Assembly (NCBI RefSeq): GCF_020172685.1
Contig: NZ_CP083986.1
Span: 1,519,119-1,583,118, forward strand
Reading direction: 5' to 3'
From: [Mycobacterium] nativiensis
Lineage (GTDB): Bacteria > Actinomycetota > Actinomycetes > Mycobacteriales > Mycobacteriaceae
Length of the DNA: 64,000 nucleotides
Part shown: positions 16,966 through 28,899 of the stretch, piece by piece
How positions within the stretch are numbered: the stretch's first letter is position 1
Layout of the letters: each line of letters opens with the position of its first letter
Notes under the pieces: generated by a model
The model's input: the letters and a program-made list of their open reading frames with translations, nothing else
What the model was told of the DNA's origin: nothing
Databases searched by the model: none
Program-made: the position numbers and the translations under genes

Positions 16966-18435
16966 TCAGCGGGCGCCGAACCAGGTTGTCAGCGCCTGGC
17001 GTAAGCCACTGTGCGTGCCGTTCCCGACCCAGGCGACGTAGCCGTCCGGCCGGATCAGCACCGCCTCAGGTGCCGCCACCGAGCCCAGAACCGGCAGCTC
17101 CCAGGGGCCGTCGTACTCAGCGTCGACAGCGCACACGCGATCAGCCCACGGGGACACATCGAAATCCCATGGTGCGCCGAAGGTCAGCAGGACGCCCCGG
17201 CCGTCGTGCAGCAGCGTGAAGACCGGCACGGTGCCCGCCGGGGTAGACACGTCCAGGTCGGGCATCCGCCGGCCCAACAGGGGGTGGCCGTCTGCGGAGC
17301 CGTCGCCGAGATCGTAACGAATGTCCAAGCCGCACATCATCGCCGCGATCTGCCGACGTGGCTCGTCCATGCTCAGCAACTCGGCCATGGTGTCGCGCAG
17401 GGCGTCGACGCGCGGGCCGGGCTCCAGCAGCGTGCTCTGCGCCATGGTGTTGTGCAGCACGCGGGCGGCGACCGGGTGACGCTCGGCGTGATAGGTGTCC
17501 AGCAGACTCTCCGGTGAGGTCCCGGCGATCACCTGGGCCAGCTTCCAGCCCAGGTTCACCGCATCCTGAACCCCGGTGTTCAGCCCCTGCCCGCCCGCCG
17601 GTGAATGCACATGGGCGGCATCGCCGGCCAGCAGCACACGCCGGTCCCGGTAGCGTTCCGCCTGTCGGGTCACGTCGGTGAACCGGGATACCCAGTGGGC
17701 ATTGTGCAGCCCGTAATCGGTTCCGCGCCTGGAGATCAGGGCGCGGCTGACATCGTGCAGCGTGGGCTCGTCGCTGGTCTCGAGGCCCGGCTCGGTCACC
17801 ATCACCCGCACCGGCCCACCGTCCTCGAGCCGGAAGAAGGAATGGATGCCCACGCCGTCACGGTGCAGGCCCCACGGCGGTTCGTCGGTCAGATCGGCCT
17901 CGGTGATCAGGCAGGTGGCCGTCGGATCCCAGCCGGGAAAGGCGATCCCGGACAACTTGCGGATCTGGCTGCGCCCGCCGTCGCACCCGACCAGATATGC
18001 GGCCCGCAGTCTGCTGCCATCGGACACCTCGACGTCGACGCCGGAGTCGTCCTGGGCGAAACCGGTCACCTCGCGTCCGCGGTAGGTCGGCACACCCAGC
18101 TCGTCGACCCACTCGGCAAGGGTGCGTTCGATGCGGTACTGCGGCAGCCCCAGCGTGAAATTGCGCCGGGTGGGTAAATCGCTGATGTCCAACATGATCC
18201 ACGCGAAATGACAGATCTGGCCGATCCGCCCCTGCGCCAGGAACCGTTCGGCGATACCGCGCTGGTCGAGGAGTTCGATGGTGCGCGGAGTGATACCGCC
18301 GGCGCGGGAGCCGATCAGGTCCCGGGCGGTGCGCCGCTCGACGATGGCAACGTCGACGCCCGCCAGCGCCAATTCGCCGGCCAGCATCAGCCCGGTCGGG
18401 CCTCCGCCGACGATCACCACCTGATGTTCGATCAT
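16966..18435 (-). CDS. FAD-dependent aromatic monooxygenase (class A)
   Basis: I start at the ATG giving [12 protein letters not shown]; it shares its A with the oppA stop (TGATG), so translation is probably coupled. The 489-residue protein has the Rossmann motif VVIVGGGPTGLMLAGELALA, the NAD(P)H-related DG motif YLVGCDGGRSQIRKL, and the GD motif RVLLAGDAAHVHSPAGGQG. A degenerate thioredoxin-like C-terminal domain follows. These are features of PheA/TfdB/RdmE-like hydroxylases, which oxygenate phenols, polyketides or rifamycin-like compounds using NAD(P)H. The substrate cannot be read from the sequence. In the M. tuberculosis order I recall, a different oxidoreductase gene lies here, so this is a local substitution. 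Confidence 0.85.
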   Translation of the reverse strand: MIEHQVVIVGGGPTGLMLAGELALAGVDVAIVERRTARDLIGSRAGGITPRTIELLDQRGIAERFLAQGRIGQICHFAWIMLDISDLPTRRNFTLGLPQYRIERTLAEWVDELGVPTYRGREVTGFAQDDSGVDVEVSDGSRLRAAYLVGCDGGRSQIRKLSGIAFPGWDPTATCLITEADLTDEPPWGLHRDGVGIHSFFRLEDGGPVRVMVTEPGLETSDEPTLHDVSRALISRRGTDYGLHNAHWVSRFTDVTRQAERYRDRRVLLAGDAAHVHSPAGGQGLNTGVQDAVNLGWKLAQVIAGTSPESLLDTYHAERHPVAARVLHNTMAQSTLLEPGPRVDALRDTMAELLSMDEPRRQIAAMMCGLDIRYDLGDGSADGHPLLGRRMPDLDVSTPAGTVPVFTLLHDGRGVLLTFGAPWDFDVSPWADRVCAVDAEYDGPWELPVLGSVAAPEAVLIRPDGYVAWVGNGTHSGLRQALTTWFGAR

Positions 18436-20152
18436 CAGTCCTTCATGAAACCGATTGCGGTGTAATCCAGGTCCGCCAGTCCGGGCGCCCCGAAGTTCGC
18501 CAGTGCACTGCGGACCGCCACGTTGCCGGTGGTCTGGATCAGCGGCAGGCTGAACCCTTCCTCCCACAACAGTCTGTCGACCTCGTTGGCCCGCGCCCGG
18601 GCCACAGCCGGGTCGAGTGCCTCCAGGGTCTCCTCGATCTTCGCGTCGATCTGCGGGCTGCCGATCTTGCCGAAGTTGGCCTCACCGTAGGAGGCGGAGA
18701 TCTGGTTCAACCCGGCCAGCGGGAAAGCGTCACCGACCCAGGAGAACTGGGCGATGTCGAAGTCGCCGACGTTGACGTAGTCGGTGAAGAAGCCGCCGCC
18801 GGCCTTGGCGTCCAACTGCAGCTTCACCCCGATCTGGGCCAGATTGTGCTGGGCGACCTGGGCGAACTGCCGGGTGCTCGACGCGTCGTAGAACAGGTGC
18901 CGGATCACCAGCTGGCGACCGTCCTTCTCCCGGAACCGCCCGTTGCGCTTCCAGCCCAGCTGGTCGAGTTCGCGTGCGGCACGCTCTGGGTCGTAGGCCA
19001 CCACGGCACTGTTGTCCTGGTAACCCTCCTGCCCGGCGACGTAGATGTGGTTGTTCAGTGCCACCGGGTCCGCGGTCAGGCCGCGCTGGGTCACCTTCGC
19101 GATCGTGTTCCGGTCGATGCCGCGCATGACCGCCAGCCGTAACGCCTTGTCGGACAGGATCGCCCCCGGCGCCCCATTGAAGGTGAAGTGATTCCAGGCC
19201 GGCGTCGGCGCCCGCCGGATCGTGATGCCCTCGGTGCGCCGCGCGATGGTCAGCTGATCCAGGGTGGCCACCCCGGTGGCGTCGATGGTGTGGTTCTGCA
19301 GCGCCGGCATCCGGGCTGCCTCGTCGAGCACCAGGTAGGTGATGGTGTCCAGCTTCGGCGTCTTGCCCCACCAAGCGGGGTTGCGGGCCAAGATGATTCG
19401 CTGGCTGGTGCGGTCCAGTGTCGACAGCATGAACGGCCCGGCCGAGGGCCCCGGTTGGCGCAGTTGGCCCTTGTTGAACACCTCCGGGTCGGCGGTCATG
19501 CTCGCGGGCAGCAGCATCGAATTGCCGGCGAACATGCCCCGCCACTCCGCGTAGGGCTTGGCGAAACGCACCACGGCCTGGCGGTCATCGACGCCGCGGG
19601 TGACCGAGGCGATCCGCTCGGCGCCGTTGGTGCTCGCGATCGCGAACCCGCTGTCGGCGCCGCTGGTGGCATGAAGCTGGCTGGCGATGTCGTTCCAGGA
19701 CAGCGGGGTGCCGTCGGACCACTTGGCCTTCGGGTTGATGGTGTAGGTGACCGTCTGCGGGTTGGCGCTGGTCAGCTCCACGCTGGTGAAGTAGTCGGTG
19801 TCCACCGTCGCTGAGCCGTCCGGGCCGATGTTGAACGCACGCGGCATGGTGGCCTTGAGCATGGCGGCGTTCTCGGCGAGGTTGCCGTCGATGTGCAGCG
19901 GGTTGAAGTTCGGCGGGAACTGCGACATGGACAGGCGCAGGTTTCCGCCGTCGCGCAGGCTCGCCGGGTCCTGCGGGTTGATGTCGCTGGCGCTGCCGAC
20001 CGACGCGGTGCCTTCCGGGGCGGTGATGTCGACGGCCGCGCAGCCGCTGAGTGCCAGCATCAGCGCCACGAGGGCCGCACCCCCGTTGACTCTGCGTCCA
20101 GGGCGAGTCCTTCTCGTAAAACCTCTCCCTGAGCGCAGAGTCAACGTCGGGG

Positions 20153-20156
<4 letters not shown>
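18435..20156 (-). CDS. oppA: Oligopeptide ABC transporter substrate-binding lipoprotein
   Basis: A 573-residue extracytoplasmic binding protein of the SBP family 5. A basic N-terminus and hydrophobic segment lead to a lipobox, [10 protein letters not shown], whose Cys should be lipidated. The rest is the two-lobed peptide-binding fold ([19 protein letters not shown] is the typical SBP5 region). It captures peptides outside the membrane and hands them to OppB/OppC. It overlaps the oppD stop by four bases and is the fourth opp gene on this strand, followed directly by the monooxygenase. In M. tuberculosis, OppA is reported to bind peptides including bradykinin and glutathione. Confidence 0.92.
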
Positions 20157-21978
<1,822 letters not shown>

Positions 21979-21982
<4 letters not shown>

Positions 21983-22869
21983 CCGCGGCCCCGCAGACTG
22001 GCGGCGTCGGGGTCCAGTGCGTCGCGCAGGCCGTCGCCGGCGAGGTTGGCGCAGACCAGGATCGTGATCAGCACCCCGGCGGGGAACAGGAACACCCACG
22101 GGAAGGTGATGGCCGAGGCGGTGCCGTCGGCGATCAGGGTGCCCAGGGACACGTCCGGCGGCTGGATGCCGAATCCCAGGTAGCTCAATCCGGTTTCGGC
22201 CAGGATCGCCACCGCAACGTTGAGCGCGGTGTCGATGATCAGGATGGACGCCACGTTCGGCACGATGTGGTCGATGATGATGCGTCGGCTCGAGACGCCC
22301 ATATACCGTGCGGCCCGGATGAATTCACGCTCCCGCAGGCTCATGGTCAGGCCGCGCACCATGCGGGCGCTGATCATCCAGCTGAACCCGGCCAGCAGCA
22401 GGATCAGCATGGCGATGTTGCCGCTGTTCTTGGTGCGTGGGGTGATGATCGCGATCAGGATGAAGGCGGGAACCACCAGCAGCAGGTCCACCAGCCACAT
22501 CAGCACCCGGTCGCGCCACCCGCCGAAGTAGCCGGAGACCGCACCCACCGTCGCGGCGATCACCGTGGAGATCAGCGCCACGCACACCCCGATCAGCATG
22601 GACTTCTGCATGCCGCGCAGGATCTGGGCCAGCAGATCCTGGCCGAGTGCGTTGGTGCCCAACAAGTGTCGGGCACCCGGCGGCACCAGCAGCGCGTCGT
22701 AGTCCAGGTCGGTGTAGGAGTAGGGCAGCAGCGGGGGCAGGGCGTAGCAGCCGACGAACATCACCGCCAGCAGCACCAGTGCACCGACAGCGGCGCGGCT
22801 TTGCAGGAAGCGGCGCAGCACCAGGGTGCGCCGCGACGCGAACTCGACCTCGTTGCCAATGGCGGTCAT
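21979..22869 (-). CDS. oppC: Oligopeptide ABC transporter permease
   Basis: A 296-residue inner-membrane permease. A cytoplasmic N-terminus precedes TM1 ([19 protein letters not shown]). The OppC N-terminal periplasmic segment contains [17 protein letters not shown]. Four to five more helices follow. The EAA coupling loop is in [21 protein letters not shown], which contacts the ATPase. It forms the channel with OppB. Its ATG overlaps the oppB stop by four bases. Confidence 0.93.
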
Positions 22870-23843
22870 GACACCCGCACCCGCGGATCCAGCAGCGCGT
22901 AGATGACGTCGGAGAGCAGCCCGGCGGCCAGCACTACCGCGCCGGAGAACACCGTGATCGCCGCGACGATGTTGGTGTCCTGGGTCGCCACGCCCTGCAC
23001 CACCCATTCGCCCATGCCGTGCCAGCCGAAGATCTTCTCCACGAACACCGCGCCGGTCACCAGCCCGGCCACCCCGTAGGCGAACAACGTCGCCATCGGG
23101 ATCAGCGCGGTGCGCAGCCCGTGTTTGAACAGGGCGCGTCGGCGCGTCAGCCCCTTGGCCCGGGCGGTGCGGATGAAGTCCTGGCCGAGCACGTCGAGCA
23201 TCGCGTTGCGCTGGTATCGGCTGAAGCCGGCCGCGGCGCCCAGCGCCAGGGTCAGCGACGGCAGCACCAGGTGCTGCAGCCGATCGGCCAACCGGGGCCA
23301 GACGCCGGTGATCGCACCCGGTGAGGTCTCCCCGGTGTAGTCGAACAGTTGGAAGCCCAGCGCCCAGTTCACCCGCAGCGCGCTCAGGATCACCAGGTTG
23401 GCCAGTACGAACGTCGGCACCGAGAGCACCAGCAGCGACGCGAACGTGATCACCCGGTCGGATATTCGGTACTGGCGCACCGCCCCCCACGCGCCGGCCA
23501 CCACGCCGATCACGGTGCCGGCCACCGAGCCGACCAGCAGCAGGCGCAGGCTGACCCCGATTCGGCGTCCCAGTTCGTCGGAGACGGGTTGGCCGGTGAC
23601 GGTGACACCGAAGTCGCCGCGCACCGCGCCCGACGCCCAGTGGGCATAACGCAGCGGAATCGGCTTGTCCAGGCCGAGTTCGGCGGCCTTGGCGTCGATG
23701 ACGGACTGCGGGGGACGGGGGTTGCGCTGCATCAGGCTGTCCAGCGGGGCGAACGCCAGCGAGGTCAGGCAGAAGGTGAGGAAGGAGGCCAGGGCCAGCA
23801 GCACCAGATAGTTGAGTGCCCGGCCGGCCAGGAACCGCGTCAC
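22866..23843 (-). CDS. oppB: Oligopeptide ABC transporter permease
   Basis: I choose GTG 23843 (325 residues) because the protein then opens TRFLAGRALNYLVLLAL, the usual OppB start with TM1. The longer frame to 24017 would prepend a charged non-conserved stretch. The cytoplasmic EAA loop is seen in DFIRTARAKGLTRRRALFKH. It is the first gene of the opp operon; the 212 bases between it and the divergent carbonic anhydrase gene should hold both promoters. Order B-C-D-A with four-base overlaps implies a single translationally coupled transcript. Confidence 0.92.
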   Translation of the reverse strand: MTRFLAGRALNYLVLLALASFLTFCLTSLAFAPLDSLMQRNPRPPQSVIDAKAAELGLDKPIPLRYAHWASGAVRGDFGVTVTGQPVSDELGRRIGVSLRLLLVGSVAGTVIGVVAGAWGAVRQYRISDRVITFASLLVLSVPTFVLANLVILSALRVNWALGFQLFDYTGETSPGAITGVWPRLADRLQHLVLPSLTLALGAAAGFSRYQRNAMLDVLGQDFIRTARAKGLTRRRALFKHGLRTALIPMATLFAYGVAGLVTGAVFVEKIFGWHGMGEWVVQGVATQDTNIVAAITVFSGAVVLAAGLLSDVIYALLDPRVRVS

Positions 23844-24055
23844 GGTGCGTTCTCGCTGACGTGCGGCATCAGCACAGGGTAAAGACCTCCCCTGGGCGAG
23901 TGCGCGTGTCCCCGGCCGACACGCCGCGTTCCGGGCCGGGGACACACCCGGCGAGGCGGGCCCGGCGGATTCTGCGATCGGGTGATTTTTACCGGTGGAA
24001 TCCGAGGCCCGCTTCATTAGGCTCGGTGTGCGGACTGCGACAGAGGGAGAAACCC

Positions 24056-24547
24056 GTGACCGTCACCGATGACTACTTGGCCCACAACGCGGAGTACGCG
24101 AAGACCTTCACCGGTCCGCTGCCCATGCCGCCGAGCAAGCATGTAGCGGTGGTGGCCTGTATGGACGCCCGTCTGGACGTCTACCGGGTGCTCGGGATCA
24201 ACGAGGGCGAGGCGCACAGCATCCGCAACGCCGGCGGCGTGATCACCGAGGACACCATCCGGTCGCTGGCCATCAGCCAGAAGCTGCTGGGGACCCGGGA
24301 GATCATCCTGATTCACCACACCGACTGCGGGATGCTCACCTTCACCGACGATGAGTTCAAGCGCTCGATCCTGGAGGAGACCGGTATCCGGCCGGGCTGG
24401 GCGCCCGAGGCGTTCCCGGATCCGGCCGAGGACGTGAAGCAGTCGCTGCGGCGGGTCAAGGCCAGCCCGTTCATCACCCAGACGACCTCGCTGCGGGGCT
24501 TCGTGTTCGATGTCGCCACCGGCAAGCTCGGCGAGATCACCGTCTAA
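24056..24547 (+). CDS. canA: Beta-class carbonic anhydrase
   Basis: GTG 24056 follows GAGGGAGA at six bases and gives 163 residues, the length recalled for Rv1284. Zinc ligands of the beta class are visible: Cys in VVACMDARLD with its Asp/Arg pair, and His and Cys in IHHTDCGML. It interconverts CO2 and bicarbonate. The short beta-class form and its place between oppB and cysD match the M. tuberculosis order. Confidence 0.92.
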   Translation: MTVTDDYLAHNAEYAKTFTGPLPMPPSKHVAVVACMDARLDVYRVLGINEGEAHSIRNAGGVITEDTIRSLAISQKLLGTREIILIHHTDCGMLTFTDDEFKRSILEETGIRPGWAPEAFPDPAEDVKQSLRRVKASPFITQTTSLRGFVFDVATGKLGEITV

Positions 24548-24594
24548 CGGGACTGAACTCCAGCACGCGCCTGCAAGGTACCTCGCTCCAACGC

Positions 24595-24652
24595 CGAGAC
24601 CGACGTTTTGCAGGTGCGCTCTTCGCACTTTGTCTGCAAAACGTCGGTCTCG
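24595..24652. repeat. Long perfect palindrome between canA and cysD
   Basis: Two 19-base arms (24595-24613 and 24634-24652) are exact reverse complements. The 20-base loop itself contains a five-base stem, GTGCG with CGCAC. There is no T-run after it, so it is not a canonical intrinsic terminator, although it could end canA transcription or shield its 3' end. A perfect arm this long is unusual for a chance hairpin and may be a small dispersed palindromic element. Confidence 0.75.
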
Positions 24653-24709
24653 AGCGATCGCAGGGCACCTACGCAGGGGACGGCTTGCTTGTTCGCGGCG
24701 AGGATCACG

Positions 24710-24739
24710 TTGACAGTGACCCAGCCCGCCTGGTTACAT
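24710..24739 (+). promoter_or_regulatory. Candidate promoter of the cysDN operon
   Basis: TTGACA (24710-24715) and TTACAT (24734-24739) are separated by 18 bases, a fair SigA-like pair, about 70 bases upstream of the cysD ATG. The intervening leader is A/T-rich (24745-24785) and could bind a sulfur regulator such as the Rrf2 protein at 28411. No transcription data are available. Confidence 0.4.
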
Positions 24740-24805
24740 ACCCGGCTATAACCATTAATCTGGTAAATCTCACCAAGATTATCGGATATCCCGGGCAAGG
24801 ACATC

Positions 24806-25744
24806 ATGACCAGTAACATCACCGCGCCGCCGACCGTCGCCACGGCCGGGCACTATCAGCTGTCGCATCTGCGCACCCTGGAGGCCGAGGCCATCCACAT
24901 CATCCGCGAGGTGGCCGCGGAGTTCGAGCGCCCGGTTCTGCTGTTCTCCGGCGGCAAAGACTCCATCGTCATGCTGCATCTGGCGGTGAAGGCATTCGCG
25001 CCGGGTCGGCTGCCGTTCCCGGTGATGCACGTCGACACCGGCCACAACTTCGACGAGGTGATCGCCGCGCGCGACGAGTTGGTCGAGCGGGCCGGGGTGC
25101 GGTTGGTCGTCGCCTCGGTGCAGGACGACATCGATGCCGGGCGGGTGGTCGACAACGGGCCGTCCCGCAACCCGCTGCAGACCGTCACGTTGCTACGGGC
25201 GATCCGCGAGAACAAGTTCGACGCGGCGTTCGGCGGCGCCCGGCGCGACGAGGAGAAGGCGCGCGCCAAGGAGCGGGTGTTCAGCTTCCGCGACGAGTTC
25301 GGCCAGTGGGAGCCCAAGGCGCAACGGCCCGAGTTGTGGAACCTCTACAACGGCCGGCACCGGCCCGGCGAGCACATCCGGGTGTTCCCGCTGTCGAACT
25401 GGACCGAGTTCGACATCTGGTCCTACATCGGCGCCGAGGAAATCGCTCTGCCGACAATCTATTTCGCGCATCAGCGCAAGGTGTTCCGCCGTGACGGGAT
25501 GCTGTTGGCCGACCACGAGTTCCTGCGGCCCGCCGAGGGCGAGGAAGTGTTCGAGACCTCGGTGCGATTCCGTACCGTCGGCGACGTCACCTGCACGGGC
25601 TGCGTGGAGTCGACGGCCGCGACCGTCGAGCAGGTGATCGACGAGACCGCGGTGTCCCGGCTGACCGAGCGCGGCGCCACCCGCGCTGATGACCGGATCT
25701 CCGAAGCAGGCATGGAAGACCGCAAGAGGCAGGGGTATTTCTGA
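24806..25744 (+). CDS. cysD: Sulfate adenylyltransferase small subunit
   Basis: The 312-residue protein has the PP-loop of the PAPS reductase/sulfurylase family (VLLFSGGKDSIVMLHLA). Downstream CysD motifs include RRDEEKARAKERVFSFRD and WNLYNGRHRPGEHIRVFP. With CysN it makes adenosine 5'-phosphosulfate from sulfate and ATP. Its TGA shares one base with the cysN ATG (TGATG), so the subunits are co-translated. AAGG lies ten bases before the ATG. Confidence 0.95.
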   Translation: MTSNITAPPTVATAGHYQLSHLRTLEAEAIHIIREVAAEFERPVLLFSGGKDSIVMLHLAVKAFAPGRLPFPVMHVDTGHNFDEVIAARDELVERAGVRLVVASVQDDIDAGRVVDNGPSRNPLQTVTLLRAIRENKFDAAFGGARRDEEKARAKERVFSFRDEFGQWEPKAQRPELWNLYNGRHRPGEHIRVFPLSNWTEFDIWSYIGAEEIALPTIYFAHQRKVFRRDGMLLADHEFLRPAEGEEVFETSVRFRTVGDVTCTGCVESTAATVEQVIDETAVSRLTERGATRADDRISEAGMEDRKRQGYF

Positions 25745-27597
25745 TGGGTGCGGCAACGACGCTGCTTCGTATCGCGACGGCCGGATCGGTCGACGACGGC
25801 AAGTCCACCCTGATCGGGCGGCTGCTGTTCGACTCGAAGGCCGTGATGGAAGACCAGCTGGCCTCGGTGGAGCGGACTTCCCGCGAGCGCGGCCACGACT
25901 ACACCGACCTGGCGCTGGTGACCGACGGCCTGCGCGCCGAGCGTGAGCAGGGCATCACCATCGATGTGGCCTACCGCTACTTCGCCACGCCCAAGCGGAA
26001 ATTCATCATCGCCGACACGCCGGGGCACATCCAGTACACCCGCAACATGGTGACCGGGGCCTCGACCGCGCAGCTGGCCATCGTGCTGGTCGACGCGCGG
26101 CACGGCCTGCAGGAGCAGTCCCGCCGGCACACCTTCCTGGCGTCGCTGCTGGGAATCCGGCACATCGTGCTCGCGGTCAACAAGATGGACCTGATCGACT
26201 GGGATGCAAAACAGTTCGAGGCGATCCGCGACGATTTCCACTCGTTCGCCACCCGCTTGGACGTCCACGACGTGACCACCATCCCGATCTCGGCGCTGCT
26301 CGGCGACAACGTGGTGACCAAGTCCGACAAGACGCCCTACTACGACGGTCCCGCGCTGCTGTCGCACCTGGAAGACGTGTACATCGCCGGTGACCGCAAC
26401 CTGGTCGACGTGCGGTTCCCGGTGCAGTACGTGATCCGCCCGCAGACCCACGAGCACGCCGACCACCGCAGCTACGCCGGTACCGTCGCCAGCGGGGTGA
26501 TGCGTCCCGGTGACGACATCGTCGTGCTGCCGTCGGGCAAACCCAGCCGGATCGCGAAGATCGATGGCCCGAACGGCGCAGTGGAGGAAGCGTTTCCGCC
26601 GATGGCGGTCTCGGTCAGCCTGACCGACGACATCGACATCTCCCGCGGCGACATGATCGCCCGCACCAACAACCAGCCGCGCGTCGCCCAGGACTTCGAC
26701 GCCACCGTGTGTTGGATGGCCGACGTTGCCTCGCTGCAGCCCGGCAACGACTACATCATCAAGCACACCACCCGGACCACCCGGGTGAGGGTGATGGCGT
26801 TGGACTACCGCCTCGATGTCAACACCCTGCACCGGGACAAGGACGCCGAGGAGTTGAAGCTCAACGAGCTCGGACGTGTCTCGCTGCGCGCCCAGGTCCC
26901 GCTGATGCTCGACGAATTCAGCCACAACGACGCCACCGGTTCATTCATCCTCATCGACGCGGCCACCAACGGAACCGTGGCGGCCGGAATGGTGCTGCGT
27001 GACGTGTCGGGCCGCGCCGCCAGCCCGAACACGGTGCGCCACGAGTCCCTGGTCTCCACCACGGACCGGCTGTCCAAGGGACGCACGGTGTGGCTGACCG
27101 GACTGTCCGGTGCCGGCAAATCGTCGGTGGCCATGCGGGTCGAGCAACTGCTGCTCGAAAGGGGAACGCCCGCTTACGTTCTCGACGGCGACAACCTGCG
27201 GCACGGCCTCAACGCCGACCTCGGGTTCTCGATGGCCGACCGGGCCGAGAACCTGCGTCGGCTGGCGCATGTGGCCACCCTGCTGGCCGATTCCGGTCAG
27301 ATCGTGCTGGTGCCGGCGATCAGCCCGCTGAGCGAGCACCGCCAGTTGGCCCGCCAAGTGCACACCGACGCCGGCTTCGACTTCATCGAGGTGTTCTGCG
27401 ACACCCCGCTTGAGGACTGCGAGCAGCGAGACCCCAAGGGGCTCTATGCAAAGGCGCGAGCAGGGCTCATCACGCACTTCACCGGGATCGACAGCCCGTA
27501 CCAGCGGCCGAAGAACCCGGACGTGTGGCTGACCCCGCGTGACGACATCGATGAGCAGGCCCGGCAGGTCATCGCGGCGATCGACGACCGCCGGTGA
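25744..27597 (+). CDS. cysN: Bifunctional sulfate adenylyltransferase subunit 1/APS kinase
   Basis: A 617-residue fusion. Residues 1-430 form the CysN GTPase: P-loop TAGSVDDGKSTLIGRLLF, switch II DTPGHIQYTRNM, base specificity NKMDL, then beta-barrel domains. From about residue 440 comes an APS kinase (CysC) domain with P-loop VWLTGLSGAGKSSVAM and substrate motif LDGDNLRHGLNADLGFS. GTP hydrolysis drives APS formation, and the kinase domain makes PAPS. Both nucleotide sites look intact. The next gene overlaps the stop by four bases. Confidence 0.95.
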   Translation: MGAATTLLRIATAGSVDDGKSTLIGRLLFDSKAVMEDQLASVERTSRERGHDYTDLALVTDGLRAEREQGITIDVAYRYFATPKRKFIIADTPGHIQYTRNMVTGASTAQLAIVLVDARHGLQEQSRRHTFLASLLGIRHIVLAVNKMDLIDWDAKQFEAIRDDFHSFATRLDVHDVTTIPISALLGDNVVTKSDKTPYYDGPALLSHLEDVYIAGDRNLVDVRFPVQYVIRPQTHEHADHRSYAGTVASGVMRPGDDIVVLPSGKPSRIAKIDGPNGAVEEAFPPMAVSVSLTDDIDISRGDMIARTNNQPRVAQDFDATVCWMADVASLQPGNDYIIKHTTRTTRVRVMALDYRLDVNTLHRDKDAEELKLNELGRVSLRAQVPLMLDEFSHNDATGSFILIDAATNGTVAAGMVLRDVSGRAASPNTVRHESLVSTTDRLSKGRTVWLTGLSGAGKSSVAMRVEQLLLERGTPAYVLDGDNLRHGLNADLGFSMADRAENLRRLAHVATLLADSGQIVLVPAISPLSEHRQLARQVHTDAGFDFIEVFCDTPLEDCEQRDPKGLYAKARAGLITHFTGIDSPYQRPKNPDVWLTPRDDIDEQARQVIAAIDDRR

Positions 27598-28322
27598 ATG
27601 ACCACGAGCTCGCCGCCCGGCTCGCCACCGACGCGGGCGGTCTGCTGCTGACCGTTCGCGCCGAGCTGTCCGATGCGACAGCGGCGGAGCGGAAAGCAGC
27701 CGGCGACAAGCGCTCTCACGACTATCTGATGGCGGCGTTGGCCGCCGAGCGCGCCGACGACGCGGTGTTGTCCGAGGAGGGTGCCGACAATCCGGTGCGG
27801 CTGAAGGCCGAGCGGGTGTGGATCGTCGACCCGCTGGACGGCACCCGGGAGTTCTCCGAGTTGGACCGTGGCGACTGGGCGGTGCACGTTGCGCTGTGGC
27901 AGGCCGGTGAGTTGGTGGCCGGGGCGGTGGCGATGCCCGCGCGGGGCATCACGCTGTCCACCCCGTCGGTACCCGAGCCGCCGTCGCACGCCGGCCGGCC
28001 GCGGATCGCGGTGTCGCGCAGCCGCCCACCGGCGGTCGCCGAGGCCGTCCGCGACCGTCTCGACGGGGTGCTGGTCCCGATGGGCTCGGCCGGGGTGAAG
28101 GTCGCCGCCGTCGTGCAGGGCAGCGCCGACGTGTACGTCCACGCCGGTGGGCAATACGAATGGGATTCCGCCGCGCCGGTGGCGGTGGCCCGTGCCGCGG
28201 GCCTGTACACCTCGCGCATCGACGGTTCGCCGCTGGTCTACAACCGGCCCGATCCGCTTTTGCCGGATCTGGTGGTGTGCCGCCCCGAATACGCGCAGGC
28301 AGTGCTCGCCGCGATCAGCTGA
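27594..28322 (+). CDS. CysQ-like 3'-phosphoadenosine-5'-phosphate phosphatase
   Basis: A GTG overlapping the cysN stop (GTGA) opens a 242-residue protein of the inositol-monophosphatase fold. Metal-binding motifs are [19 protein letters not shown] and [12 protein letters not shown], the Mg-dependent phosphatase set. Coupling to cysDN suggests it removes the 3'-phosphate of PAP or PAPS, so regulating flux through the pathway. The CysQ I recall in M. tuberculosis (Rv2131c) is encoded elsewhere, so this may be an extra copy or a relocated gene. Inositol phosphate activity cannot be excluded. Confidence 0.88.
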   Translation: MNDHELAARLATDAGGLLLTVRAELSDATAAERKAAGDKRSHDYLMAALAAERADDAVLSEEGADNPVRLKAERVWIVDPLDGTREFSELDRGDWAVHVALWQAGELVAGAVAMPARGITLSTPSVPEPPSHAGRPRIAVSRSRPPAVAEAVRDRLDGVLVPMGSAGVKVAAVVQGSADVYVHAGGQYEWDSAAPVAVARAAGLYTSRIDGSPLVYNRPDPLLPDLVVCRPEYAQAVLAAIS

Positions 28323-28410
28323 CGCCGCAGACGATCGGAATCCACTGCCCGGCTCCTCCTCATCGCTTCGCTCTGCATCGTCGTCGGGCGCAGGTGGCAG
28401 AATCCTTCAG

Positions 28411-28881
28411 ATGCGGATGTCGGCCAAGGCGGAGTACGCGGTGCGGGCGATGGTCCAATTGGCCACCGCCGAAGCCGGCACGTTGGTCAAGACCGACGAC
28501 ATCGCCACTGCCCAGGGCATTCCGGCGCAGTTCCTCGTCGACATCCTGTCCGATCTGCGCACCGACCGTTTGGTGCGCAGCCAGCGCGGCCGCGACGGCG
28601 GCTACGAACTGGCCCGGTTGGCCACCGAGATCAGCGTCGCCGACGTGCTGCGCTGCATCGACGGCCCGCTGGCCAGCGTCCGCGACATCGGCCTGGGGGA
28701 CCTGCCCTATTCGGGCCCGACCGCGGCGTTGACCGACGTGTGGCGCGCGCTGCGGGCCAGCATGCGCTCGGTGCTGGAGCAGACCAGCCTGGCCGATGTG
28801 GCCTCCGGTGATCTGCCCGCGCACGTCGCCGAATTCGCCGCCGACTACCGCGCGCAGGAGCGCCAGCGCGGCCACGGCTAA
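28411..28881 (+). CDS. Rrf2-family transcriptional regulator
   Basis: ATG 28411 gives 156 residues starting [20 protein letters not shown], the canonical Rrf2 opening. The winged helix continues through [20 protein letters not shown] and [10 protein letters not shown]. Only one cysteine (LRCIDGP) is present, so an IscR/NsrR-type three-Cys Fe-S cluster is not expected. The protein is closer to CymR-type members, which sense cysteine metabolism. The position after the cys genes, as in Rv1287, supports control of sulfate assimilation. Confidence 0.88.
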   Translation: MRMSAKAEYAVRAMVQLATAEAGTLVKTDDIATAQGIPAQFLVDILSDLRTDRLVRSQRGRDGGYELARLATEISVADVLRCIDGPLASVRDIGLGDLPYSGPTAALTDVWRALRASMRSVLEQTSLADVASGDLPAHVAEFAADYRAQERQRGHG

Positions 28882-28899
28882 GCCCCGGGGCTGATTCGG

